Assembly: GCF_030269305.1 (NCBI RefSeq)
Contig: NZ_BSTC01000006.1
Coordinates: 124,001 to 188,000, forward strand
DNA: 64,000 nucleotides
Source: Kineosporia sp. NBRC 101731
GTDB lineage: Bacteria > Actinomycetota > Actinomycetes > Actinomycetales > Kineosporiaceae
Reading direction: 5' to 3'
This document shows positions 52,615 to 61,574 of the stretch, in pieces. The notes below the pieces were generated by a model. The model was not told the DNA's origin. It did no database searches and saw only the letters and a list, made by a program, of their open reading frames with translations. The position numbers and the translations under genes are program-made. Each line of letters opens with the position of its first letter. Position 1 is the first letter of the stretch.

Positions 52615-55600
52615 TCAGAACCTCGGACGCGGCCCCTGATACCTCTGGGGGTCCTGGGGTCTTCTTAGCGGAGCGGCCGATGGCGTTGCATCCTGACGTG
52701 GTGCGCGCGCTGCGGCCTGGTTCGAACGCGAGTATCTGGTCTGACTACTGCGGCGTGCCGTGGTTCGACGGGATTGCTGGTCGGCCCCCGCGCTGGAAGC
52801 CTTCGAACCACGGATGGAGCTGGTGAGGTGCCCACGCTCCTGAAGGATGAGGTGCAACTGTTCGACATAGGCGGGGTGCTGGACCAAGGCGTCCTGGTCA
52901 GAGACATCTAGGTTCGAGACGAAGTCTGAGATCGGCCCCAACCAACTGCGGCCGAGTTTGACGTTGATGTCGGCGCTGACGGCGAGGCGTTCCGCCTCGG
53001 GCAGCACCCGGAATAGATCAACAGCGATCTGCTGTTGCAGACGCTCATGATCAGCCGGCTTGGCCGCTTGCAGGGGGGCGGCAACGGACGTGCTCGGGCT
53101 GTTCATCGTTTTCCGCCGCGAGCGCTCTGATCCATCATTATGCGTACGACCGAGCTGCTGAGCTGCGTGGAGCGCGTGGGAGGCCTGCCAGTAGCCTCGA
53201 TGATTAGGATCGCCCGGTTCGATGTACGGGCCGAGCGGTCGGTAGGGATCTTGGTCAGTGATCTCGTGCTGATCGCGGTAGCCAGCAACCACGGCGATCT
53301 GTTCTCGCCAAAGGGCCAGTTGGTGCGGGTCGGCGGGCGCGCCACCGAGGAGCCGGAGCCACTCAGGCTGCATGGCGATGACGTGCTGAGCGAGCTGGCC
53401 GACGCGTCGGCGGAGTTGACTGGAGGCCGCCTGGATGTACGGGCCGGGCACGGAGACAGCTGGCGCCCACGGCGGTAGGCCAGCCTCGGCGGGCGTGAGT
53501 TGGGTGTTCGTCGTCGCGTATCGGCGCACATGAGCGATCAGATCTCCCAGGTCGGCAGTAGCTCCGAGGCAGTCGCGGGGCAGGATCCGGGTGACGTCAG
53601 TTCCCGCGTTCTCCTGAGCTTTCAGCAGCCACGTGAGCCTCGACCATTCTTCGCCAGCGGTCCTGTCCCTCTGCGCCTTTGAGGTGGCTGAGTTGCTCAC
53701 CGGTGAGGTGACCTGCTTGGGCACGGGGTGGCTGTGGCCGTACTCGCCTAGGCGCCAGGCCAGGACACTGCTGATGCTGCGGGCGCTCGTGATGTCGCGG
53801 CGGTTGCTGACCTGCCGGAGGACGTAGGCGGGGTCGTGACCGGCCTCGTGCAGTCGCCTTAAAGCGGCCTGCACTGCGGGCCAGGCCGTTTCGCGGGTGG
53901 CTCGCTCCGCCAGGCGGGAGCCGAGCGCTGGGCTGAGGAGTCCGCTGTAAACGGTTCGGCTGGCGACGGCTTCGGTACGTCGGATTGGCGCGAACGGGCT
54001 CGGGTCTGCTGGGCGTTTCAGAGCAGCCGCAGGATCGAGGACGGTCCCCGCATCGATGACTCCGGCGATCAGTCGTGAGTACCGCGCCACGTCTTCAGGG
54101 GTGGGCTGGGCCAGCGGCGCCGGGGCGTGATGATGGTCGGTCAGGATGGAGATTCGCTCGGCCAGGATCTGGGCTCGGCTCGGTGGGCCCAGGTTCAAAG
54201 TCATCTGGGTAAACATGGTTGCCGAAGCGGACGAGGACGAGGCGGACGGTGCCTCGCCAGGCCTGCCGGACGGGCTAGGTTCGGTGACGATGTCCTTCCA
54301 GATTGAATCATCAGTGACGGCTTTCAGGATCTCCTTGGGGTTCCATCCGGCCGTGGCCGCATGGTTGAGGGCGTGAGCGATGTCGGGCCAGGCGGGGTCG
54401 TTCAGGAGCGGCGACGCGGCCTTCTTCCCGACTATCTGATTGAGGTAGCGCCGGTATTCGGCGGCGTTCGCGCGCTCGACCGCATGTACGTAGCGCGGCA
54501 TCAGCGTGGCCAGCGACTCGCTTTCCGCTTGGGCATCGCGGATGGCTTGCGTCGCGGAAACCTCGGTCCCTTCTGTGTTCAGTACCGAGTGCAGGACCTC
54601 GAGGGCGGCGCGGGCGTTCGGGTCGTGGCCGGTGGCGTCGGTGCGGTGGTCTTCGTCGACCGAGAGCAGATGGTGGGTGGCCACGTAAAGGAAGCTCGCC
54701 GCTGCTGCGCGGGTGAGAGCGACGTACAGGTGTTCGCGGAGCATTCCGGCGCTGATCAGAGCGTGCGTGGTCTCGACGGTGGAGCCCTGGGTGCGGTGGA
54801 CCGTGGACGCGTAGAGCAGTTCGACGTTCTCGCGGACGTACGCGGCCGGCAGTCGTATCTGGCCGCTGTGTTCCAGGAGGCGGACTTCAAGCGAACCATC
54901 GTCGTGGCGCTTCAGGACGTGCCAGGCGTCTCCGTTGCGGACGAAGTCCTTGCCCCGATGGGTGGACAGGCGGCGCTGGTTCTGGCGGGTGACGATCCAG
55001 TCCCCGGTTCCGGCCAGGTTCCCGTCGTGTAGCTCGATGCCCTCAGCTTCGACTTGCCGGGCCTTGACGCGGTCTGCGCGGGCTCGGGCAGCGAGGGTGG
55101 TGACGTCCGCGTTGGTCGCGGCCACCATGACCGAGACCTTTCCGGCCTGAACATCTGCCCACCAGCCTCGGTAGGCGGCGTCGGTCATTGCTTCGACCGA
55201 GCCTCCGCGGATCCGTTCATGCTCCTCGTAGAAGCGGAGGGCGGTCGTGTCGCCGGTGCGGATCTGCAGGGTCGCGGCGGCCTCGTCCGGGTCGTGGAAG
55301 CGGTGCAGGGTGGACAGTTCCACTGCGCCCGCCTCGGCAGCGATCAGGCGCAGCGCGCCGCCGGACTCCACCGCGGACAACTGCCGGTAGTCACCCAGAA
55401 GTCGCACGGATGCGCCATGGTGAGCGGCGATCGCGGTGATCCGGTCCAGGGTGAACGTGCCAGCCATCCCCGCCTCATCCACCAGGATGACGTCCCCTGA
55501 GCGGACGGCCAGCGCACGCAAGTCCGGCGGCAGATTCTGGGTGCGGCCGGTCTCGAGGGCATGGCTATGGCGGCCGGACAGGTGCTCGTGCAGGAACTTG

Positions 55601-57615
55601 TGCACGTTCTCGGCCGGGACGTTCAAGTCGTTGGCGAGTACGGCGGCGGAGGCCGCGGACGTGGCCAGCGGGATGAGTCTGCGCTGCTGCGCTTGCAGGG
55701 TGTGCAGGTAAGCGACCATCGCCGTCGTCTTCCCGGTACCGGCCGCGCCAATCCCCACGGACAGGAGGCGCTCGTCGGTCGCGAAGGCGGTCACCATCGC
55801 CCGCTGACCGGCATCCAGCGCGCGCCCGTGAACGGCCTCAAATCCGTCCAGTGTGGCGCTCATCCACGCTGAGGAGGGGACGGAATTGGTCTCGGCAGCG
55901 GGGCTGGTGGCGGCGTGCACGAGGCGATGTTCAGCGTCCAAGATCGCTTGGTTGGTGTAGCGGCCGGCCCCATGCTGCACGAACACCGACGACCCGTCCG
56001 AGCGCTTCAGGTTCTCGGGCTCGGCCAGAAGAACGGGAGCCTCGATGCTGATGCTGTGGCCCGGTGCAATCGCCCGCTCGACCACCGCCGTCACGGCGGC
56101 TCGGTGCTCCTTCAAACCAGCAACGGATAACGCGGCCGACTGAACAGGACGGGCGTCGTCGACTTCCCACGCGATGCCTGGAGCGATGCTGGTCAGGTTG
56201 ATGCCGGTGATCGGTTGGTTCCGGGAGGCAGTGACTTTCACGAGGCGTTCGGCCTCGGCCCGCAGGTTCCACACGGTCCAGATAGAGCGCTTCTCCGCGA
56301 CGTTCGCCACGACCTGAGCCGCCAAAGCTTGGACGGAGATCGGCTTCACGTTGGCACTAGCGCGGTTCTCTGGGCCCTGGACGACCGCCATGAGTTGGGT
56401 GACGGCATCGCGGCCGTGGCGTGTCAGGGCCTGCTCTCGCCAGGTTGCGCGCATCTCGGGCAACGATCGAGGAGCCCGCTTCGCCCGGCGGGTGTCGAGG
56501 TTCGCGCGGCGGGACAGTTTGTGCGCCACGGAGGCAGACGGGTCGTGTCCGTGCTCGGAGCGGTAGGCGATGGTCAACTCCTCGTACCGGGCCGCCAGGG
56601 CACTGCGGCGGCGGGAGAAGTCCTTGATCAGGGCCGGGTCAATGCCGGCGATCTCGTACACCGGCTGCTTGCCACGGTCTGCCTCTCTCGCCTCGAACCG
56701 CACACCGGTTCTGGCCGTCAGGGCGATCTGGAAGGCCGTGTTGTAGTGCTCGGAGGCGGCCACGGTGAGGCGGAACAACGCGCGTCCGTCCAGGGTTCGC
56801 CAGATGCCGTCGATGCCCTGGACTTTGTTGCTGATGGCCATATGGGTGTGGGGGTTGGGGTCACTGTCGCGGCTGTCGTAGTGGTCGAAGGAGACGCCGA
56901 TCAGGCCCTTGGTCTCGATCTGCGCCACCCCGCCGGTGCCCGTCCTGGTGAACGCCGCGTGCTGCTCCAGCATTGCCAGAGTGGCGTCCTTGGCCTCGTG
57001 ATGCGCTGCGATGACCGCGTCGCGAACCCAAGCTCGTTCGTCCAGAGCCCACAGCAGAGCGGCGGATTTGACCGGGGCGAAGACGAGGTCGTACCCGGCG
57101 ACGGACCCGCGGTGGCGGCGGGCTTCCTCGACTCGGATCCGCTGGTCCTCGGCCGGAGTCGGTGGGCGTCCGATCTCCTCGATCACGGCCGCCAAGCGTT
57201 CCTGGACCCGCTCCTCGAACGGCTCCAGCGGCGTGTACGCGGCGAACGGACGTCCGAGAGTGACGCTGCGCAGAGCCTCGGCGCTGACCTTCTTCAGCTC
57301 ATCCGGGGCCATGCCGGCGGTGATGCGCTCGCGCTGGTAGGCCCGGATTCGAGCGTCGGCGTCGGGGTGCAGACCCATCCCGAACAGCGCTTGCATCTGC
57401 TCGGCCTGCACGATGCGGGCGGGCTGGCCCTCGTCCGGGGCCAGGCCAAGCAGGTGCAGTCCTCGGCCGATCCAGATGCCGGGCGGGTTGCCTTCGGCCG
57501 CGTAGTACGCGCTCACGTCCTGGCCCGGTTTGGCCCGCGCATCGACGTGGGCGGTGGCGATGTCCCGCATCAGATACAGGTAGCCGTCTCCAGCGGTCAG
57601 CTTCGCAATCGTCAT
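52615..57615 (-). CDS. MobF-family conjugative relaxase-helicase
   Basis: ATG at 57615 (MTIAKLTAGDGYLYLMRDIA); an ATG/GTG six bases upstream is possible. 1667 residues. The TrwC-like relaxase domain has the early Tyr region just quoted and the three-His metal motif in PNPHTHMAISNKVQ (~253). The RecD-like helicase has GAAGTGKTTAMVAYL (~623) and VILVDEAGMAGTF (~711), and 'VHRTQGSTVETTHALISAG' near residue 950. The C-terminal ~550 residues are helical and charged without a known domain. The protein nicks at oriT, unwinds and pilots the strand in conjugation. No coupling ATPase or secretion genes are in the window. Confidence 0.9.
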   Translation of the reverse strand: MTIAKLTAGDGYLYLMRDIATAHVDARAKPGQDVSAYYAAEGNPPGIWIGRGLHLLGLAPDEGQPARIVQAEQMQALFGMGLHPDADARIRAYQRERITAGMAPDELKKVSAEALRSVTLGRPFAAYTPLEPFEERVQERLAAVIEEIGRPPTPAEDQRIRVEEARRHRGSVAGYDLVFAPVKSAALLWALDERAWVRDAVIAAHHEAKDATLAMLEQHAAFTRTGTGGVAQIETKGLIGVSFDHYDSRDSDPNPHTHMAISNKVQGIDGIWRTLDGRALFRLTVAASEHYNTAFQIALTARTGVRFEAREADRGKQPVYEIAGIDPALIKDFSRRRSALAARYEELTIAYRSEHGHDPSASVAHKLSRRANLDTRRAKRAPRSLPEMRATWREQALTRHGRDAVTQLMAVVQGPENRASANVKPISVQALAAQVVANVAEKRSIWTVWNLRAEAERLVKVTASRNQPITGINLTSIAPGIAWEVDDARPVQSAALSVAGLKEHRAAVTAVVERAIAPGHSISIEAPVLLAEPENLKRSDGSSVFVQHGAGRYTNQAILDAEHRLVHAATSPAAETNSVPSSAWMSATLDGFEAVHGRALDAGQRAMVTAFATDERLLSVGIGAAGTGKTTAMVAYLHTLQAQQRRLIPLATSAASAAVLANDLNVPAENVHKFLHEHLSGRHSHALETGRTQNLPPDLRALAVRSGDVILVDEAGMAGTFTLDRITAIAAHHGASVRLLGDYRQLSAVESGGALRLIAAEAGAVELSTLHRFHDPDEAAATLQIRTGDTTALRFYEEHERIRGGSVEAMTDAAYRGWWADVQAGKVSVMVAATNADVTTLAARARADRVKARQVEAEGIELHDGNLAGTGDWIVTRQNQRRLSTHRGKDFVRNGDAWHVLKRHDDGSLEVRLLEHSGQIRLPAAYVRENVELLYASTVHRTQGSTVETTHALISAGMLREHLYVALTRAAAASFLYVATHHLLSVDEDHRTDATGHDPNARAALEVLHSVLNTEGTEVSATQAIRDAQAESESLATLMPRYVHAVERANAAEYRRYLNQIVGKKAASPLLNDPAWPDIAHALNHAATAGWNPKEILKAVTDDSIWKDIVTEPSPSGRPGEAPSASSSSASATMFTQMTLNLGPPSRAQILAERISILTDHHHAPAPLAQPTPEDVARYSRLIAGVIDAGTVLDPAAALKRPADPSPFAPIRRTEAVASRTVYSGLLSPALGSRLAERATRETAWPAVQAALRRLHEAGHDPAYVLRQVSNRRDITSARSISSVLAWRLGEYGHSHPVPKQVTSPVSNSATSKAQRDRTAGEEWSRLTWLLKAQENAGTDVTRILPRDCLGATADLGDLIAHVRRYATTNTQLTPAEAGLPPWAPAVSVPGPYIQAASSQLRRRVGQLAQHVIAMQPEWLRLLGGAPADPHQLALWREQIAVVAGYRDQHEITDQDPYRPLGPYIEPGDPNHRGYWQASHALHAAQQLGRTHNDGSERSRRKTMNSPSTSVAAPLQAAKPADHERLQQQIAVDLFRVLPEAERLAVSADINVKLGRSWLGPISDFVSNLDVSDQDALVQHPAYVEQLHLILQERGHLTSSIRGSKASSAGADQQSRRTTARRSSQTRYSRSNQAAARAPRQDATPSAAPLRRPQDPQRYQGPRPRF

Positions 57616-57629
57616 GACCACGGCGGTCA

Positions 57630-57960
57630 GCCCTTGACCATGTCGTGAGCGCGATGGCCGAAGCCAACGATTGCTCGGTTTTCGAACGGCTTTGGGGACG
57701 CTTTCGGGTCTGGTCGTGAGCTCTGGTGGTGGGCCGTGCGGGCAGCGGTCAGGCCTCCGGCCTGACCGTCACGGACTGGCCGTGGGAGCCGCCGAGGCTC
57801 ACGGGTCAAGAGCGGCCCGAAGGGGCGTCCCGCAGGGACCCGAAGGGCTCTTGAGGCGTGAGAAGCGGCCCCACAAGCTGCGCTGCCCACCACCAGAGCG
57901 TCCTTTCGGTCGGCAAGTTCAGTCGCCGGATCCGTCCCTGAACTGCTGTGGACGCTCATG
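57630..57960. other. inverted-repeat-rich region, candidate oriT
   Basis: Three nested dyads sit directly upstream of the relaxase gene. CTCTGGTGGTGGGC (57721) has its exact complement at 57885-57898. CGGTCAGGCC-tcc-GGCCTGACCG occupies 57746-57768. AAGAGC...GCTCTT with inner GTCCC/GGGAC and flanking CTCACG/CGTGAG occupies 57798-57861. Transfer origins of MobF systems lie beside the relaxase gene and use such hairpins. Confidence 0.6.
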
Positions 57961-58217
57961 AACTTCACCGACCTCTCCTGATACTCTCCGAACCAGTGCG
58001 ACTTGAAATGAACTCATTAGCAATTGTTTTCGTGAGCACAGAGTATATGTCGTGCAAGAGGTGTCTCTGGTTTTCCACTTCCACTAGCGTCGAATGCTGT
58101 GCGAGCGAGGCATGGGCCTCAACTACCTGACGAGGCGCTCGCCTGGATGGCTGGACATGGCGCTTCGGTCGGTAGGATCTTGCCGAGGATCAAGGTTCTG
58201 CGGTGTAGGGGGTTGCA
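57961..58217. other. AT-richer spacer before the kinase-fold gene
   Basis: GC falls around 57995-58090 (AAATGAACTCATTAGC, CAGAGTATATGTCG). This is the most likely place for the promoter of the gene at 58218. No convincing gene. Confidence 0.45.
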
Positions 58218-59204
58218 GTGGATTTCCGTCCTGTCGAACGGCCGGCGGATGCCTTTCAGCAGTCGCTGACGGCTGATGAGGTGCGGGCGGTCTTCGCTCA
58301 CGTCTTCCCTGGCGACGCAGAACCCACTGCCGTGGTCGAGCTGGGCACTGGCCTGTACAACAACGTTTACCGCGTCAAGGTGACCGGGCAGGGCGAACCT
58401 CTGATTCTGCGGGCGGCTCCGCCTGCGGAACGTCAGTTCCGTAGCGAGCGTCATCTGATGCGCAACGAGTTCGCCAGCCAGCCCTGGTTGGCGCCCATCG
58501 CTCAGTTCATGCCGCAGGTCGTCGCCGCGGACTGGACCGGCTCCGTGATCGAGCGGGACTGGATGATTCAGACCTACCTCGACGGCGTCCCCGCCCCCGA
58601 CATCCTGAGCACCTACCCACGAGAAACCTTCCCGGGGTACTTCCGGCAGATGGGAGCGATCACCCGCTCGGTGCACGATGTGCGCGGTGATCACTTCGGG
58701 CCTGTGGCTGGCCCCGCCTACGGGTCCTGGAGTGACGCGTTGCTGGCGTCGTTCGACTCGATCGCCTTCGACCTCGACACCGCGGGTCTGGACTCAGCCG
58801 ACCTCCAGAAGGTCATGGCGATCGTGTCCGATGCGCGACCTGTGCTGGACGTGATCACCGACCCGATGCTGCTGACCGGTGATTTGTGGACAATCAACTG
58901 CCTCCTGGCGTCCGGAGCGCCGGAGCCGACGATCACCGGCGTCCTGGACTTCGATCGGACCTGGTTCGGTGACCCGGCAGCTGACTGGACCATCCGCATG
59001 GCCAAGGCCAAACAGGACGAGCGTCAGGCCTTCTGGGAGACCTACGGCCAGGTGTCAGAGACGCCCGAGGCGCGTTGGCGAGGGCTGGTCTACGAGGCAC
59101 GTCATCTGGGCGGGATCCGACTGGAACGGCTCCGGCTCGGAAAGGACGATCTCGTCGCCGACAGCTACCCGGCTATGGAAGCAATCCTCAACCAGCTGAC
59201 GTAG
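58218..59204 (+). CDS. aminoglycoside-phosphotransferase-fold protein
   Basis: GTG at 58218; 328 residues. The nucleotide region is VVELGTGLYNNVYRVKVTGQ with a Lys/Arg equivalent in LILRAAPPAE. The catalytic loop reads LLTGDLWTINCLL, where the expected His of HGDLHxxN is Thr; the catalytic Asp and the following Asn remain. The DFG-equivalent is TGVLDFDRTWFGDPAADW. It could be a small-molecule kinase that protects the producer or tailors the product of the adjacent cluster. Its end overlaps the convergent ATP-grasp gene by 17 bp. Confidence 0.78.
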   Translation: MDFRPVERPADAFQQSLTADEVRAVFAHVFPGDAEPTAVVELGTGLYNNVYRVKVTGQGEPLILRAAPPAERQFRSERHLMRNEFASQPWLAPIAQFMPQVVAADWTGSVIERDWMIQTYLDGVPAPDILSTYPRETFPGYFRQMGAITRSVHDVRGDHFGPVAGPAYGSWSDALLASFDSIAFDLDTAGLDSADLQKVMAIVSDARPVLDVITDPMLLTGDLWTINCLLASGAPEPTITGVLDFDRTWFGDPAADWTIRMAKAKQDERQAFWETYGQVSETPEARWRGLVYEARHLGGIRLERLRLGKDDLVADSYPAMEAILNQLT

Positions 59205-60429
59205 CGAGACCGCTCTCCGGTCGCACCATGACACGGATCTGATCGGCGAGCTTCTCAGCCCGTTCTTCGACCTCGACGGGGTCGGTTCCGGCAACGACGA
59301 ACTCTGCCACCCGGTCGCGGTTCGATACGGCGGTCGTGACCCGGTCTCCCGGGTTGAAGCGCTGCCGGACATAGGGGACGCCGGGACCGACCGCCGGCAG
59401 GCCCTCAACGGCGATGAGGCGGCCAGCTTCGGGCGCTGTGACGGAGCGGACCAGGGCGTGACCGCCTCTGGCCTCCTGAACGGCTGCGGGACGGCCGAGC
59501 GCAATGTCGAGCAGCACGGTGTAGATGTCGATGGCCAAGGCGTGGCGAAGCAGGAGCCCGATCTGGCCGGCTGCCAGTCGCGCACCGATCTCGATCACCG
59601 TGCATGTTCCGTCGGGGCCGAGGATGAGCTCGGTGTGCGCTGCCCCGTTGCGGATGCCGACCGCACGGATAGCGCGTTCCGCTTCGCGGTCCAGCACTCT
59701 CTGCTGGTCGAAAGCCAGGACGGCTGGGACCTGGTGCGCGGTCTCCACCCGGTGGGGGTAGCCGGTCACTGTCTTGCGGGTCACGGTCAGGTGCCGCGCG
59801 ACGCCATCCTGGACGACGGATTCGACGCTGTACTCACGCCCCATGATCAACGGCTGGATCAGTACGCGCCGATCCTGGTTTCCGTACATACCTCGTGCCG
59901 AGCGCGCGGCGTGTACAGCTGCGGGCAAATCAGCGGATGCCGTGACCACAGTGACCCCGGCCGAACCGGCCCCGCTGGCCGGCTTGACGACGCACGGGGT
60001 CGCAACCTGCCTCTCACGGAGATCGTGCTGGTCGTGGAGGACGACCGTCGCGGGAACGCGCACCCCGGCCCTGGTCAGTGCGGTGGCCATTGCCTCCTTG
60101 TCACGGGCAGCGGGAGCACGGTTCGGATCGTTCCCTGGGAGCCCCAAGGCGGCGCACACCTGCGCGACGACGACGGTGAGGTACTCGTTGAAGGTCAGTA
60201 CCGCCTCGATTCGGTGTCGGCGGCCGTATTCGACGATCTCGGCAACGGCGCGGTCGGGCTGTGCGAAGTCAACGGCGATGGCCCCGCTCACCCCGACGAG
60301 CCGAGCCGCTTGTTCGTGATCGTGACTGGTGGCCGCGTGGACGGTGAACCGACGATCTGCGGCCGCCTTCATCAGTCGCTCGGCGTCTGGGCCCGTGGCG
60401 TCGATCAGAAGCACAGCGGGAGCCGTCAT
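59188..60429 (-). CDS. ATP-grasp ligase (amino-acid/carboxylate-amine type)
   Basis: ATG at 60429 overlaps the amidinotransferase stop by one base (TGATG); 413 residues. N-terminal Rossmann-like lobe: VLLIDATGPDAERLMKAAAD. ATP-grasp core: PAARDKEAMATALTRAGVRV, then VATPCVVKPASGAGSAGVTV and the Mg-binding GIRNGAAHTELILGPDGTCT with 'VIEIGARLAAGQIGLLLRHA'. It resembles L-amino-acid ligases of the BacD class, which make dipeptides with ATP. It is the last gene of the biosynthetic operon. Confidence 0.8.
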   Translation of the reverse strand: MTAPAVLLIDATGPDAERLMKAAADRRFTVHAATSHDHEQAARLVGVSGAIAVDFAQPDRAVAEIVEYGRRHRIEAVLTFNEYLTVVVAQVCAALGLPGNDPNRAPAARDKEAMATALTRAGVRVPATVVLHDQHDLRERQVATPCVVKPASGAGSAGVTVVTASADLPAAVHAARSARGMYGNQDRRVLIQPLIMGREYSVESVVQDGVARHLTVTRKTVTGYPHRVETAHQVPAVLAFDQQRVLDREAERAIRAVGIRNGAAHTELILGPDGTCTVIEIGARLAAGQIGLLLRHALAIDIYTVLLDIALGRPAAVQEARGGHALVRSVTAPEAGRLIAVEGLPAVGPGVPYVRQRFNPGDRVTTAVSNRDRVAEFVVAGTDPVEVEERAEKLADQIRVMVRPESGLATSAG

Positions 60430-61574
60430 CAGATGTAGTCCTCCGGCCCTCCGTCGCGGTGGGTGTCCAGGGTGAAGCAGTGGAAACCGCCGCCGAACAG
60501 CCGTCGATGGCGGTGCCGGACCGGGATGACGTCGAAGCCCTCGGTTTCGAGGGCCTTGATGAGGCCGGTGCACTGCTCGTTCGCCAGGACGGTGTGCTCG
60601 TTGATCGAGAAGACGTTCAGGTCGATGTACGGGCTGGTCAGGACGAGGTCGTCGTAATCGTCGTAAACCGGGAACGCGCCGTGGTCGGGCTCTGGCGGAA
60701 CGATGAAGCGCCAGGAGCGGAAGCTCTCGGGCATGAGGTCGCGGATGCCGTGGTGGCGGGCCAGGAAGACCCCGGGGCGCAGGGCGAGGATCATCGAGTC
60801 GATGTGGTTGTCGGCCATCCTCCAGACTCGATGGAGTCGGAACCGTTTCCCCAGGTGGGTTCTGAGCCACCGCAGTCCTTGCTCGTGGTTGTCCTGAGCG
60901 ACGTTGACGATCAGGTCGCGCCCCAGCCGCAGCACCTGGGCACCGTCGAGCATCATCTCGTGACCGACGTCGTACGGTCCGGACCGGGGATCAGCGATGG
61001 ACTCGGTGGGACCGCCCAACGTGGTCGTGGAGTCGCGGGCATAGAACAGGTCGAAGGATGCGTCGCTGAGCGTCGGCCTCGGCATGACGTTCCACTGTGC
61101 GCCGGAGCGCGCGTAGTTCTGGAAGACGCCATGCAGCAGCTGGGTTTCCAGGTAGCGGGATCTAATCGCCGGTGGTGTCTCGATGATCTGCTCGCCGATG
61201 ACGAGCGTGTTGTCGCGGACGTTGAGCGCCGGTGTCGGAGCGGCCTGCCAGCCCAGGCCCGCGATCGGCGTCGCGTCCTCGGGCAGGGGCAGCGGCCGGT
61301 GAACGGTCACGCCCAACGTGGCGAGGGTCTGCGCGAGCTGTTCAACGTCCTCGTGCAGTTCGTCGGCGTAGCGCTGATTGATCTTCCACGTCTCCGCGTT
61401 CATGCCGTTCGAGCGCGTGAGCCGAGGGTAGGCCCAGTCGGAACGGAACCCGGTGATGCTCTCGTGATGGAAGAGCTCGAAGGAGAGGTCGCGGTCGTGC
61501 CCCATGTAGTTGGCCGCTGACCCGACGATGACCTCGTGCAGCGGGGTGAAGTCGTCGTAACTGTTCAGGCGCAT
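60429..61574 (-). CDS. arginine:amine amidinotransferase (AGAT/StrB fold)
   Basis: 381 residues, MRLNSYDDFTPLHEVIVGSA. The guanidine-transfer triad can be read as Asp in MMLDGAQVLRLGRDLIVNVA, His in RMADNHIDSMILAL and nucleophile Cys366 in GGGFHCFTLDTHRDGG, as in glycine amidinotransferase and StrB. It would move an amidino group from arginine to an amine of an amino acid or its peptide. The start lies 10 bp inside the end of the hydroxylase gene. Citrulline-producing hydrolases of the same fold are less likely because their C-terminal motif differs. Confidence 0.85.
   Translation of the reverse strand: MRLNSYDDFTPLHEVIVGSAANYMGHDRDLSFELFHHESITGFRSDWAYPRLTRSNGMNAETWKINQRYADELHEDVEQLAQTLATLGVTVHRPLPLPEDATPIAGLGWQAAPTPALNVRDNTLVIGEQIIETPPAIRSRYLETQLLHGVFQNYARSGAQWNVMPRPTLSDASFDLFYARDSTTTLGGPTESIADPRSGPYDVGHEMMLDGAQVLRLGRDLIVNVAQDNHEQGLRWLRTHLGKRFRLHRVWRMADNHIDSMILALRPGVFLARHHGIRDLMPESFRSWRFIVPPEPDHGAFPVYDDYDDLVLTSPYIDLNVFSINEHTVLANEQCTGLIKALETEGFDVIPVRHRHRRLFGGGFHCFTLDTHRDGGPEDYI

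Noticed and set aside
54361-55032. plus-strand frames inside the relaxase gene
   Set aside because: All are antisense to the continuous MobF frame with intact helicase motifs.
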